Source: Sphingobacterium mizutaii
Lineage (GTDB): Bacteria > Bacteroidota > Bacteroidia > Sphingobacteriales > Sphingobacteriaceae
Direction: 5' to 3'
DNA length: 64,000 bases
Assembly: GCF_900187125.1 (NCBI RefSeq)
Contig: NZ_LT906468.1
Location: 4,216,001-4,280,000 of the forward strand
Shown: positions 55,846-63,514 of the stretch, one piece after another
Numbering within the stretch: the stretch's first letter is position 1
Layout of the letters: each line of letters opens with the position of its first letter
Made by a program: the position numbers and the translations under genes
The notes under the pieces: generated by a model
Told to the model about the DNA's origin: nothing
The model's input: only the letters and a program-made list of their open reading frames with translations
Database searches by the model: none

Positions 55846-55890
55846 CCTTTGGTGAGAGCCGGAGAGTGACGCCACTCACCAAAGGCTTTT
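55846..55890 (+). terminator. Hairpin terminator at the end of the tra region
   Basis: CCTTTGGTGAG (55846-55856) and CTCACCAAAGG (55875-55885) form a perfect 11-base-pair stem, loop of 18 bases, followed by CTTTTT. It should stop plus-strand transcripts before they enter the tra operon from its far end. Confidence 0.6.
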
Positions 55891-55969
55891 TGGGACCTTT
55901 CCCGTGGGAACTGGGTATAACCTGGCGAAAAGGCTCAATTATGCCTGAAGATAACATCAATAGCATCCA

Positions 55970-56341
55970 TTAGTTTCCCTTTTTCGCGGGGATCAACGGG
56001 GAATCAACAACCTTCTGCGCTTCATTTGCGCGTAGCTCTCCCCTGCAGAAGAGGTAGATCGAACTGGGCTCAGCGCTGTTATAGGATGGCACGTAACGGA
56101 TATACCCAAATTCATGCATGTCCTTCAGGCACTTAATGTAACTTACCATCGAAATCTTGGCCCTGTGGGCACCTTGCCTGGCATAGACCCGTATGCACCC
56201 CTTGAATTCTGATCTCGCCCACTGTCTTATCAGTGAGAAATAGAGTGAAACGTGCGTACTTGACAACCTGGGGTCACGGTCCATGGCCTGAAAGAAATCG
56301 GGAAGCACCTTGGCCAGGGCATTGAAGGTATCGGGTCTCAT
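55970..56341 (-). CDS. Winged-helix-like protein of the conjugative element
   Basis: A 123-residue basic protein with a helix-turn-helix-like centre: LYFSLIRQWARSEFKG, then GAHRAKISMVSYIKCLKDMHEFGYIRYVPSY, which reads as recognition helix and wing. It resembles small regulators found at the end of Bacteroidota conjugative operons, but I cannot name the family. Its ATG overlaps the stop of the 253-residue gene upstream, so it is co-translated with it. It may regulate transfer or replication functions. Confidence 0.7.
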   Translation of the reverse strand: MRPDTFNALAKVLPDFFQAMDRDPRLSSTHVSLYFSLIRQWARSEFKGCIRVYARQGAHRAKISMVSYIKCLKDMHEFGYIRYVPSYNSAEPSSIYLFCRGELRANEAQKVVDSPLIPAKKGN

Positions 56342-57099
56342 AAGCTGTGTCCCTTCCTTCCCCCCCTGCTCCGTATCTGGATCTGCCTCTGCTGCTCCTG
56401 AAGCTTGGCACTTGGCCGCTGGTCCAATTTGGAACGGTCATCAATGAATTCCTGCCTTATGCCCTGTTCATTGTATATGCAGACTGCCTTGAACCTTGGC
56501 AGGGCCTCTACGTACAGTTTATGGGGCCCTGAGCTCAGCTCAAAGGTCACCAGCTGACGGTTGCCCCTGCCAAGTGATTCCAGCAACCTCTTTTTGCTCT
56601 GTTCCTCCCTAAGTTCCATGATCGGAAAACGCCCTAGCTGGTTTTCGATGTCATATCCATAGTTTTCATGGAACTGCAGCAGTTTATGGTTGCCCTGGAT
56701 ATCCAAGGTCTTGCCATCCAGTTGGAACCATGCCCTGTACCGTTCCCCCTGGACATTGGTCAGCTCCTTGTGAACCGACCTTCCGTTGAGAAGGTTATAT
56801 GCTTCCTTTAAGGTAAACCTGTTACTTCCGTTCACCTGGAACCTTCTCGATCCCGTTACCCGGGCACTGTTTTGGGGGAGTTCGACCCGAAAGGAATTGA
56901 AGTAGTACCTATCCGTCTGCCTACTCCTGGAAAAGTGCAGTTCTGCCCTTACAGGCTCGGAATCTATCTGTCCCCTGTACTGCAACTGGAACTCCTGTTT
57001 GTCCTTTGCCATCTTCGATCTTAGGGCATCTTCAAGTTTGTGTCCGAAACCGCAGTAGAAGAGCTGATTCCTGAGGTATTCAAAGTTTTGTATGTTCAT
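56338..57099 (-). CDS. Uncharacterised conjugative-element protein
   Basis: A 253-residue soluble protein with the opening MNIQNFEYLRNQLFYCGFG, a beta-rich middle (ELHFSRSRQTDRYYFNSFRVEL), a helical FTLKEAYNLLNGRSVHKEL segment, and a glutamine/arginine-rich basic tail. Proteins with this opening and an AYNLLNGR segment are typical of Bacteroidota conjugative elements and mobile plasmids. Their role is unknown. It lies 13 bases after traN and overlaps the winged-helix gene. Confidence 0.75.
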   Translation of the reverse strand: MNIQNFEYLRNQLFYCGFGHKLEDALRSKMAKDKQEFQLQYRGQIDSEPVRAELHFSRSRQTDRYYFNSFRVELPQNSARVTGSRRFQVNGSNRFTLKEAYNLLNGRSVHKELTNVQGERYRAWFQLDGKTLDIQGNHKLLQFHENYGYDIENQLGRFPIMELREEQSKKRLLESLGRGNRQLVTFELSSGPHKLYVEALPRFKAVCIYNEQGIRQEFIDDRSKLDQRPSAKLQEQQRQIQIRSRGGRKGHSL

Positions 57100-57112
57100 G
57101 ATGTCTGTTTTT

Positions 57113-57952
57113 TTATTGGATGAATGGAACCGGAAGGGTCTTTAGGACATGTCTGTTCCTGACCTTTAGCCCCAAATCCCTTCCTCCGGAAAGCTCAATG
57201 AGTTCAACCCACAGGTGCTTGCCCTCTGGAATGGTAAAGCTCGGTAGGGAAACAATCCAGGTATACGGCACATGTTCATGCAATTTGTCCTGCTGCCCGT
57301 CCACATATTCCGGTATGATTTCAATTTCCTGGGCAGCCGTCCTTTTCGCCGTTCTGTTATCCTTGAGGAAAAGCCTGAACTGGTCGACCTTGAAAGGGAT
57401 ATGGGATTCGTTGTAGAACCGGAAGCGCAGGTACATCCTTTTCCCTTGTATAAATATGCCGTCAAGGCTAAAGCTGATCCCGTCCGATTTCTTCATCAAC
57501 CTAACGGGAACAAGGTCCGTATTCCGCACCCAATCCATACCTTGCCCCACCTGGATGGGAGGAACCTTTGTGCGGTTCGGGATGGAGGGAACATAGGTAC
57601 CTTCGGGCAGGTTCTCCCCGACGATCAGGTTGATGGGGTCTGCAAATTCAGCATAGCTAGCCAGGAATGAATGTAACTTCCCGTCTTGTGTGATCACGGT
57701 GAGGTTCGTCTGTGTCAGCTCCTTGCTGGCGGCCTTTACCTGCAGGACGTTCTGTACCCCGCTAGCCTTTTGGGCCAGGATATCGAAACTTCCCAGGTCC
57801 ACGCTCAGGATGGGCATGGAGAAAATGAGGTTGGTCGTCATATTTTCGCTAACCCTTATGCGCTGGGGCATGGGAGCGTACTGTCCATTTGCGAAAGCGG
57901 CAAAGGCCAGCAGGAATACCGATAATATTATACAATGTGGTAATTTATCCAT
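57113..57952 (-). CDS. traN: Conjugative transfer protein TraN (DUF4138)
   Basis: A 279-residue exported protein with signal peptide (ending FAAFANGQ) and the TraN/DUF4138 pattern: TTNLIFSMPILSVDLGSFDILAQ near residue 40, YAEFADPINLIVG near 100 and the FRFYNESHIPFKVDQFRLFLKDN segment near 180. TraN is a periplasmic or outer-membrane part of the Bacteroidota-type type IV secretion channel, comparable to VirB9. It lies eight bases after traM. Confidence 0.9.
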   Translation of the reverse strand: MDKLPHCIILSVFLLAFAAFANGQYAPMPQRIRVSENMTTNLIFSMPILSVDLGSFDILAQKASGVQNVLQVKAASKELTQTNLTVITQDGKLHSFLASYAEFADPINLIVGENLPEGTYVPSIPNRTKVPPIQVGQGMDWVRNTDLVPVRLMKKSDGISFSLDGIFIQGKRMYLRFRFYNESHIPFKVDQFRLFLKDNRTAKRTAAQEIEIIPEYVDGQQDKLHEHVPYTWIVSLPSFTIPEGKHLWVELIELSGGRDLGLKVRNRHVLKTLPVPFIQ

Positions 57953-57960
57953 GATTTATT

Positions 57961-59265
57961 TTACTGTTTATTTATCTTTTCTGTTTTCTTTTTATCAAAT
58001 AATAGCACTCTATAATCAGCGGGCATGATCACTTTTTTCACCTTAATCCTCTTTGCCATAAGTCTCTTTGCTGCCTGTACCCCCAAGGAGGCCGCCTTGG
58101 TCTCCCATGAAGGGTCCAGGGATGGCATTCCCAGTTCTTGGACCGATCTATCGGCCGATTCCTGGATACCCTGCCGCAAAATGTCGCCCGGCACATGGAC
58201 CCCCGGCAAACCATCTAGGTCATGCACCTGCATATCGACCGGCAATATGGACCGTCCGACCCTGAGGTGCTTGATCTTGATGTCCATCCTCTGTGGCGAA
58301 AACCTGACCTGGCCGAACACAAGGGCACCCTTTGGGACCTCCTTACCGGCAACGTTCACCGTTTCCATAAGGTGCAGCTTGATGTACGAACCATCGATAA
58401 GTTCCTGCCGACCATGGACCGCTGCAGGGATCGCCCCTTGCTCTGGTGGAAGCTTTCCCTGGTCATTTAGCGAATAGAACCTGAAGGCTCTCCGAAATGT
58501 GTCCCTTTCGTGCCCATGGGCTGCCAGGACCGAGATTTGGGCCCTTTCCAATGGATGGCCGACCGGTAAGGCACCCACACCTTCTAAGTTTTCCTCCTGC
58601 TGTGCCCGGGACCTTAACCTGTCCGGATGCTGGATATCAAGGACCTTGTCGAGCATGGCATTGAGCTGCAGGATTTCCATGTCCTGGCTTGGATCACTGG
58701 AAAGTGAGTCCAGATGCGCCTCATGGGCATCCAGAAAGTCCAGCATTTCCTTTTTTGGGGCATTGGTTGCCCCCTGATGGCCGTCGAAGGGGAAAAACCG
58801 GTCAGCGTCCCTTCTGGTCGCGGGCGATTCCAGCTCTTGCTGGAGATCCGAAAGCTTTTTAAAGATGTCCTGGGAAAGCTGCTCTCCGGATTGCCGGCCA
58901 ATGGGCGTGAAATCATAGGCTTCATGTCCGGCAAGGACCTCGGGATCACCATCGGGGTATCCGATGGGGCCCTGCGGCTCTAGGTAGTACGGATCGTGCC
59001 TAATGAGCTCCTTGAGCCTTTGGGAATCCCGATCGGCCTTTTCGTAGTGTTCCAGCTTATTAAGGTTTTCTCCCTTATGTGTAACGATATCTGGGAGACC
59101 TGCAGGAAAAACGGGATTTTCCTCCGTCCTTGGGGCTTCGGACAGATCTTTTCCGACCCCCATTTTCCAGAAAAACAGGAGCACAAAAGGTATTGCAACC
59201 ACAGGTGCCAGCAAGAGGAACCTTCCCCTCACCTGTTTACTCATAATTGAATTACTTGTCTGCAT
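57961..59265 (-). CDS. traM: Conjugative transfer protein TraM
   Basis: A 434-residue inner-membrane-anchored protein. One N-terminal transmembrane helix (FLLLAPVVAIPFVLLFFWKMGVG), a long charged helical middle, and a conserved C-terminal domain (GSYIKLHLMETVNVAGKEVPKGALVFGQVRF) typical of TraM and comparable to VirB10. It spans the periplasm in the transfer channel. An inner ATG at residue 8 (MSKQVRG) could be the true start. Confidence 0.9.
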   Translation of the reverse strand: MQTSNSIMSKQVRGRFLLLAPVVAIPFVLLFFWKMGVGKDLSEAPRTEENPVFPAGLPDIVTHKGENLNKLEHYEKADRDSQRLKELIRHDPYYLEPQGPIGYPDGDPEVLAGHEAYDFTPIGRQSGEQLSQDIFKKLSDLQQELESPATRRDADRFFPFDGHQGATNAPKKEMLDFLDAHEAHLDSLSSDPSQDMEILQLNAMLDKVLDIQHPDRLRSRAQQEENLEGVGALPVGHPLERAQISVLAAHGHERDTFRRAFRFYSLNDQGKLPPEQGAIPAAVHGRQELIDGSYIKLHLMETVNVAGKEVPKGALVFGQVRFSPQRMDIKIKHLRVGRSILPVDMQVHDLDGLPGVHVPGDILRQGIQESADRSVQELGMPSLDPSWETKAASLGVQAAKRLMAKRIKVKKVIMPADYRVLLFDKKKTEKINKQ

Positions 59266-59292
59266 GGCATTTTTTTTATTGGTTTTAACGGA

Positions 59293-59646
59293 TCAATCAG
59301 GTCTGGTGCGGCTTTGGGGTCCTGCCTCCCTGTTTGTTTTTGCATCGAGTGTATCTTTGTCCCCCTGGCCGAAAACTGTCCCCCTCCCCTTTCCCCTTTC
59401 CTGTACAGTACCGGAACCCCGCTGGATCACAGGCATTCCCACAGTACTCGGTCGGGACAACGGCGGGGATCCTGGAAACCAGACCGCAAGGAATATCCTT
59501 GTGAGGCAGCAGATGCTCCCGGCCAGGACGAAGATGGACAGACAGATAGTCAAGGTCCGTCTCGACAATCCATCCGCTGCCTTTCCCAGCCTAGAGGAAA
59601 ACGCTCTTTGCAGCGGTAAGGGTTTATTGTTTCTTTTAGCTTCCAT
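59293..59646 (-). CDS. traL: Conjugative transfer protein TraL-like
   Basis: About 117 residues from ATG 59646 (MEAKRNNKPL). One transmembrane helix (LTICLSIFVLAGSICCLTRIFLAVWF) after a basic cytoplasmic N-terminus, then a hydrophilic proline/arginine-rich tail. Size, topology and position between traK and traM match TraL (DUF3989). The start lies seven bases after the traK stop. The frame extends further upstream to 59721, but that part overlaps traK. Confidence 0.78.
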   Translation of the reverse strand: MEAKRNNKPLPLQRAFSSRLGKAADGLSRRTLTICLSIFVLAGSICCLTRIFLAVWFPGSPPLSRPSTVGMPVIQRGSGTVQERGKGRGTVFGQGDKDTLDAKTNREAGPQSRTRPD

Positions 59647-59653
59647 TTTTACG

Positions 59654-60274
59654 TTATTTGCGGTTACGTGTCCTGATATCCCTGTTCTCAAGGATCTCCC
59701 ACCGTTCGATGAGAAGTCCATGGGAGTTATTTTCGCTCCTGGAGACCTCCCTTAGCATCCCCTGGCACAGCAGGCTGCGCGTGGTCTGGGTTGTGGGTCT
59801 TGTTACCAGCTGGGTGCCGTAGAAACGGAATCTGTAGGGATATTCCGAAAGGTCAACCTCTATGCTGTCCACCCTGAGGCTCTGGTTGACATTTGCCGCA
59901 ACGAGCTGTGAATAGAAATCCCTCTCCCTGAGATTGTCATATATCTTCTTTGCACTCTGGTCTGCCAGGTAGAGAGCCTTCGTGGTATGCTCGCGTATGG
60001 AGGCCTCGTCGGGATCCAGCGTGAAAAAGAGCTCGTGGAACCGCTGGACGTGGTCCCTGGCCTCTGCCGATAGGTTATCCTTCCGTGTGGAGGAACTGGC
60101 CAGAAAGGCCTGGCCGTTTCCAAGTACATAGACCGTTTGCTGTTGCCTACTGATCGAGCTGAAGCACCAGTACAGGCACAGACAGCTTATAGAGCTGCTC
60201 AGCAGGACTACCAGTATCGTAAAAGTCCTGATATAGCGAAAGGCAGAATCTATATTTTTCATCTTTCTAAACAT
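59654..60274 (-). CDS. traK: Conjugative transfer protein TraK
   Basis: About 206 residues, starting at MFRKMKNIDSAFRYIRTF (an ATG at 60289 adds five codons). A single N-terminal transmembrane helix (TILVVLLSSSISCLCLYWCF) is followed by a periplasmic domain with RDHVQRFHELFFTLDPDEASIREHTTKALYLAD, a firm TraK signature. It is comparable to VirB8, an assembly factor of the channel. It follows traJ directly. Confidence 0.92.
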   Translation of the reverse strand: MFRKMKNIDSAFRYIRTFTILVVLLSSSISCLCLYWCFSSISRQQQTVYVLGNGQAFLASSSTRKDNLSAEARDHVQRFHELFFTLDPDEASIREHTTKALYLADQSAKKIYDNLRERDFYSQLVAANVNQSLRVDSIEVDLSEYPYRFRFYGTQLVTRPTTQTTRSLLCQGMLREVSRSENNSHGLLIERWEILENRDIRTRNRK

Positions 60275-60291
60275 CGTACATATATTCATGG

Positions 60292-61491
60292 TTAAGGGTT
60301 ACCCTTCAGTTTATCCCCCATAAAGCTTGTCTGGGGAGGATCTTTGAAGTATGGTTCGCTTTGGGACCTTTGGGCCATGTTGCTCGAGTTCCTTGCAGGT
60401 GGATCGCCCATGGCATCTCCTGCCATGGAGGCCTGTTGGACCATCCTGGTCGGAATGCTTGTGGTTGTGCTAAGGAAGATATTGGTAACGTTCCTGACGA
60501 AAGCACCGTTCTCCGAGGCATTGACGATATAGTTGGCAATGCTGGGAACGGCAAAATAGCCCACGATCCCAATGATCAGGAAAATGAGGTACGCGCTGTC
60601 CGTAGGTGAGAAAAGGGTATAGCCTCCGTCCTCGATCTGGGAGATGTCCAGCCTTAGCATATTCTGCTGGACCATGCCGATCAGGCTCCCAAAAATATTG
60701 GCAACCGGCAACCAAAGGAATATGTTTATGTACCGGGCAAGCCATATCACAAGGCTGTGCTGGAAACCATCGAAGACCGAGAGGCCGAACACGATGGGCC
60801 CCATGACGGAGAGGACAACCAGCTGGAAGGTCCGCAGGCAGTCTATACAAAGGGCCGCGGCCTGGAAAAGAACGGTCAGCACCTCGCTCATCCATTCCTT
60901 GATCGAATTCCTGAAGTTGTAGGCTGCCTTGGACATGGCAAACTTATAATCATTGCCAAGGCCTTCCCAAAAGCCCTCAGCCTCTGGATCGGCATCTTGG
61001 TTGGTGTACCGGTACCATTTGCTCCGATCGCCCTCTCCGTCCTGACCTACGTATATCTGGAACAACTCGGTCCGCTCGAGAGCTTCACGCTTTTGTTTCA
61101 GGAGCTCCGAGATCGCCTGGTTTGAGTCGCCCACCATGGCCGAGGTAACCTGGACCACGGGTGACAGGACGCTGTTCACCAGCCCCATCAGGGAAGGAAA
61201 GATGGAGATGCAGAAACCTATCACAAAAGGCCGGAAAAGTGGAAAGAAGTCAATGGCCTCCGCCGCAGAGATATGTTTCCATACCCTATATGAAATGTAC
61301 CAAAGGGCAGCAAACCCCGCAAGGCCTTGGCCCACCCCGATTAGGCTTGAGCACAGGGGCATCATTTCTTCGTACAGCCGTTCGAGGACGAGGTGGAAAT
61401 TCGTGAAATTTTCGGAGTGATCCTGCCCAATGGCCTGCATGGGGCCAAGGAAAGGCAGACAGACCAGTCCATATCTAATATTTTTCTTCAT
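60292..61491 (-). CDS. traJ: Conjugative transfer protein TraJ
   Basis: A 399-residue polytopic membrane protein with signal sequence and about seven hydrophobic segments, comparable to VirB6. FFPLFRPFVIGFCISIFPSLM near 80, then QLVVLSVMGPIVFGLSVFDGFQHSLVIWLARYINIFLWLPVANIFGSLIG near 220-270, and SAYLIFLIIGIVGYFAVPSIANYIVNA near 300 are all typical of TraJ. It forms part of the inner-membrane channel. It ends two bases before the longer traK start. Confidence 0.93.
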   Translation of the reverse strand: MKKNIRYGLVCLPFLGPMQAIGQDHSENFTNFHLVLERLYEEMMPLCSSLIGVGQGLAGFAALWYISYRVWKHISAAEAIDFFPLFRPFVIGFCISIFPSLMGLVNSVLSPVVQVTSAMVGDSNQAISELLKQKREALERTELFQIYVGQDGEGDRSKWYRYTNQDADPEAEGFWEGLGNDYKFAMSKAAYNFRNSIKEWMSEVLTVLFQAAALCIDCLRTFQLVVLSVMGPIVFGLSVFDGFQHSLVIWLARYINIFLWLPVANIFGSLIGMVQQNMLRLDISQIEDGGYTLFSPTDSAYLIFLIIGIVGYFAVPSIANYIVNASENGAFVRNVTNIFLSTTTSIPTRMVQQASMAGDAMGDPPARNSSNMAQRSQSEPYFKDPPQTSFMGDKLKGNP

Positions 61492-61503
61492 CGTATTAAC
61501 TGT

Positions 61504-62154
61504 TTATTTGGGGTTCATCTGTTCGGTCCTGAAAAGGCTCTCCCGCTGGCCCAGGTCCCTGCCATGGCGAATTCGCTGGAGGCTCAGTATGTCGGTTGAC
61601 ACCAGGAAACGGCGAAGGAACCCTATGGTCTCTTCCATTTTTCTGTGTATCCCGTCGATTGCCGATAGCCGCTCCCCGTCGTCCATCTGTACAAGTCCGC
61701 CCGTTACCAGGACGGCAAGTTCTTCTAGGTTCCCCAGAGATTCCGAAAGGACCTTTTGCTGGACAGAGGCGAGATAGCGGAGTTCGCCGATCGAAAAGGC
61801 CCCTGAATTCCGGTACCGCTTAATGGATGTATTGCATAGGGAGACCAGATGGAGCTGGATGTTTACGACCTCCTTTACCTTGCGGTATTTCCGGACCGAG
61901 GGGCTGGCTTCCATAAGACCTTCCAAAAAGACCCTGTGGAGGTTAAAGTTCCCCTGGGACAGCTGGCTGACCATTCCGTAACCTTTTGACAGAATCGAAT
62001 AGCTTTGCTTCATCTGAAGTAGGATTTTTTTCAATTGCGCCAATTTCTCTACGTTAAGGACCAACTGGGAAACATCTGCGCTTTGTCCGAACAGCCTTTT
62101 TGCTGGAATGGACAGGCAAAGGGATATTAGTAACATGAGCCAATGTTTTTTCAT
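61504..62154 (-). CDS. Secreted helical tra protein, copy 3 of a tandem family (TerB-like)
   Basis: A 216-residue exported helical protein (signal peptide near LCLSIPAKRLFGQ). It resembles proteins labelled TerB-family or TraI-related in Bacteroidota tra operons: LVLNVEKLAQLKKILLQMKQSYSILSKGYGMVSQLSQGNFNLH. It shares the block FSIGELRYLASVQQKVLSE...MDDGERLSAIDGIHRKM with the two genes upstream, so the three are tandem paralogues. It overlaps the second one by four bases and lies 12 bases before traJ. Confidence 0.8.
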   Translation of the reverse strand: MKKHWLMLLISLCLSIPAKRLFGQSADVSQLVLNVEKLAQLKKILLQMKQSYSILSKGYGMVSQLSQGNFNLHRVFLEGLMEASPSVRKYRKVKEVVNIQLHLVSLCNTSIKRYRNSGAFSIGELRYLASVQQKVLSESLGNLEELAVLVTGGLVQMDDGERLSAIDGIHRKMEETIGFLRRFLVSTDILSLQRIRHGRDLGQRESLFRTEQMNPK

Positions 62155-62816
62155 TTTTCAGATTTTATGGGTCCAAAGAGCTGTTGACCGGAGCTCACCT
62201 CCGATCGCATGCGTTCCCTGATCCTGGAAGTGGTGTATGAATCATCCAGCCATCCCTTCGAGGTTGCCAGGAGCTCCAGCATCTGGTCATAAATTCCCCG
62301 GATCCGGTACATCCGCTGGAAATAATCCATCTGGAGCCGATCGTTTACCAGAAGGGCACCCAGATCCTCAAGTACCCCATCACATTTTTCCAGAATCCCC
62401 GAGTATGCCCTGTCCATCAAATGTTCCTCCTGGGCAGAGAACATATCGGTCGACCGAAAAAGCCCATTTACCTGCCGATAGTGCAACAGGATGCTGTAAT
62501 GCATGCCAAGGATCTCTGGGACCAGCGGATGTTCCCTCAGGCCCGGACTGACAATGCCACGGGAACTGAAGAACAGCCCGTGAAGGTCAAGTTCCCTGCT
62601 CCTGGATCCCTGGATATTTCCCCAGCCTGTCCGGAGTAGCCGCGAGCCATCCTCCAGAAGGTCCAAATAAGCCCGCTGGGCGGTAAGCTGCTGGGTGAGG
62701 TATTCCTTCTGTATTTTTTTTTGGTGGATCCACTCCCTGAGGGTTTGGCAACTGCCGTTTTGGGCAAGCAGGGAAAGCACCCCAAATAACCAAATGGATA
62801 TTTTCGTCTCTTTCAT
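62151..62816 (-). CDS. Secreted helical tra protein, copy 2 of a tandem family
   Basis: A 221-residue exported helical protein with signal peptide (ending AQNGSCQ). Like its neighbours, it has a coiled N-terminal half and the shared block MFSAQEEHLMDRAYSGILEK...LQMDYFQRMYRIRGIYDQM. It lies five bases after copy 1 and overlaps copy 3 by four bases. Probably a periplasmic part of the mating channel. I do not know a named family. Confidence 0.75.
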   Translation of the reverse strand: MKETKISIWLFGVLSLLAQNGSCQTLREWIHQKKIQKEYLTQQLTAQRAYLDLLEDGSRLLRTGWGNIQGSRSRELDLHGLFFSSRGIVSPGLREHPLVPEILGMHYSILLHYRQVNGLFRSTDMFSAQEEHLMDRAYSGILEKCDGVLEDLGALLVNDRLQMDYFQRMYRIRGIYDQMLELLATSKGWLDDSYTTSRIRERMRSEVSSGQQLFGPIKSEK

Positions 62817-62821
62817 ATGAG

Positions 62822-63514
62822 CTATTGTAAATTATACAGTTTTTTGATATTCTCGATCCGTCCCCTTTCTCCGGCCCTCTGGGTCCTAAGGATTAGATTC
62901 TGTCGGTTGAAACCCACCAGGTCCATATATTTCCTGTAAATGTCGCTACCTACATTGTTGATGAGTTCCATTCGCTGCCTATCGGTCATGGCCAGGTGAA
63001 AGGACATCATTACCGTTCGGATCTGATCTAGGTTGGAGATACTCCTGTCCAGGATCCCAGCATAGACCTTCTCCATATGACCGATCTCTTCTGAGCTGAA
63101 CACCGGATCCCCTTTCAAAAGCTCCCAGACCCTTTGGTATTCCCTGACCAGTCCTAATTGGAGCCGAATCATCTGGCGGACCTGCTGGAAATTGGCAATG
63201 GCGGACCTGACCTTGCTAAACTGTTGGTAATGGTCTTGGTATTGCTCGGTATGTCTCTGGGTCCATTCGGAAATTTCCTGTAGCCTTAGCCTGCTCAGGG
63301 AATTCTCCAGTACCTTCTGTGCGTTCTGTAGCCAGATGGTACGGTTCTGTAACCTCTGTACCTTTAGGTCCACTGCTCGTACCACCCGTTTTATACCTGC
63401 CCTGATGACCTCGGCCAGTCCGATCTGGGCGTTTGTGCGAAGAAAGCCGCCAACCGCAAGGATCACCACCGTAAGGGCTATACATTTTCTGGTATATCTT
63501 TTCATCGTCCTCAT
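62822..63514 (-). CDS. Secreted helical tra protein, copy 1 of a tandem family (TraI-like)
   Basis: A 230-residue exported helical protein with signal peptide (ending FLRTNAQ) and the coiled-coil opening VVRAVDLKVQRLQNRTIWLQNAQKVLENSL found in proteins annotated as conjugal transfer TraI or DUF4141-like in Bacteroidota elements. It carries the shared block VFSSEEIGHMEKVYAGILDR...MTDRQRMELINNVGSDIY. It overlaps the traG stop by four bases. Comparable in place to VirB5-type minor channel proteins. Confidence 0.8.
   Translation of the reverse strand: MRTMKRYTRKCIALTVVILAVGGFLRTNAQIGLAEVIRAGIKRVVRAVDLKVQRLQNRTIWLQNAQKVLENSLSRLRLQEISEWTQRHTEQYQDHYQQFSKVRSAIANFQQVRQMIRLQLGLVREYQRVWELLKGDPVFSSEEIGHMEKVYAGILDRSISNLDQIRTVMMSFHLAMTDRQRMELINNVGSDIYRKYMDLVGFNRQNLILRTQRAGERGRIENIKKLYNLQ

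Noticed and set aside
57272..57670. Plus-strand frame of 132 codons opposite traN
   Set aside because: traN on the minus strand has a signal peptide and family motifs; this is its shadow.
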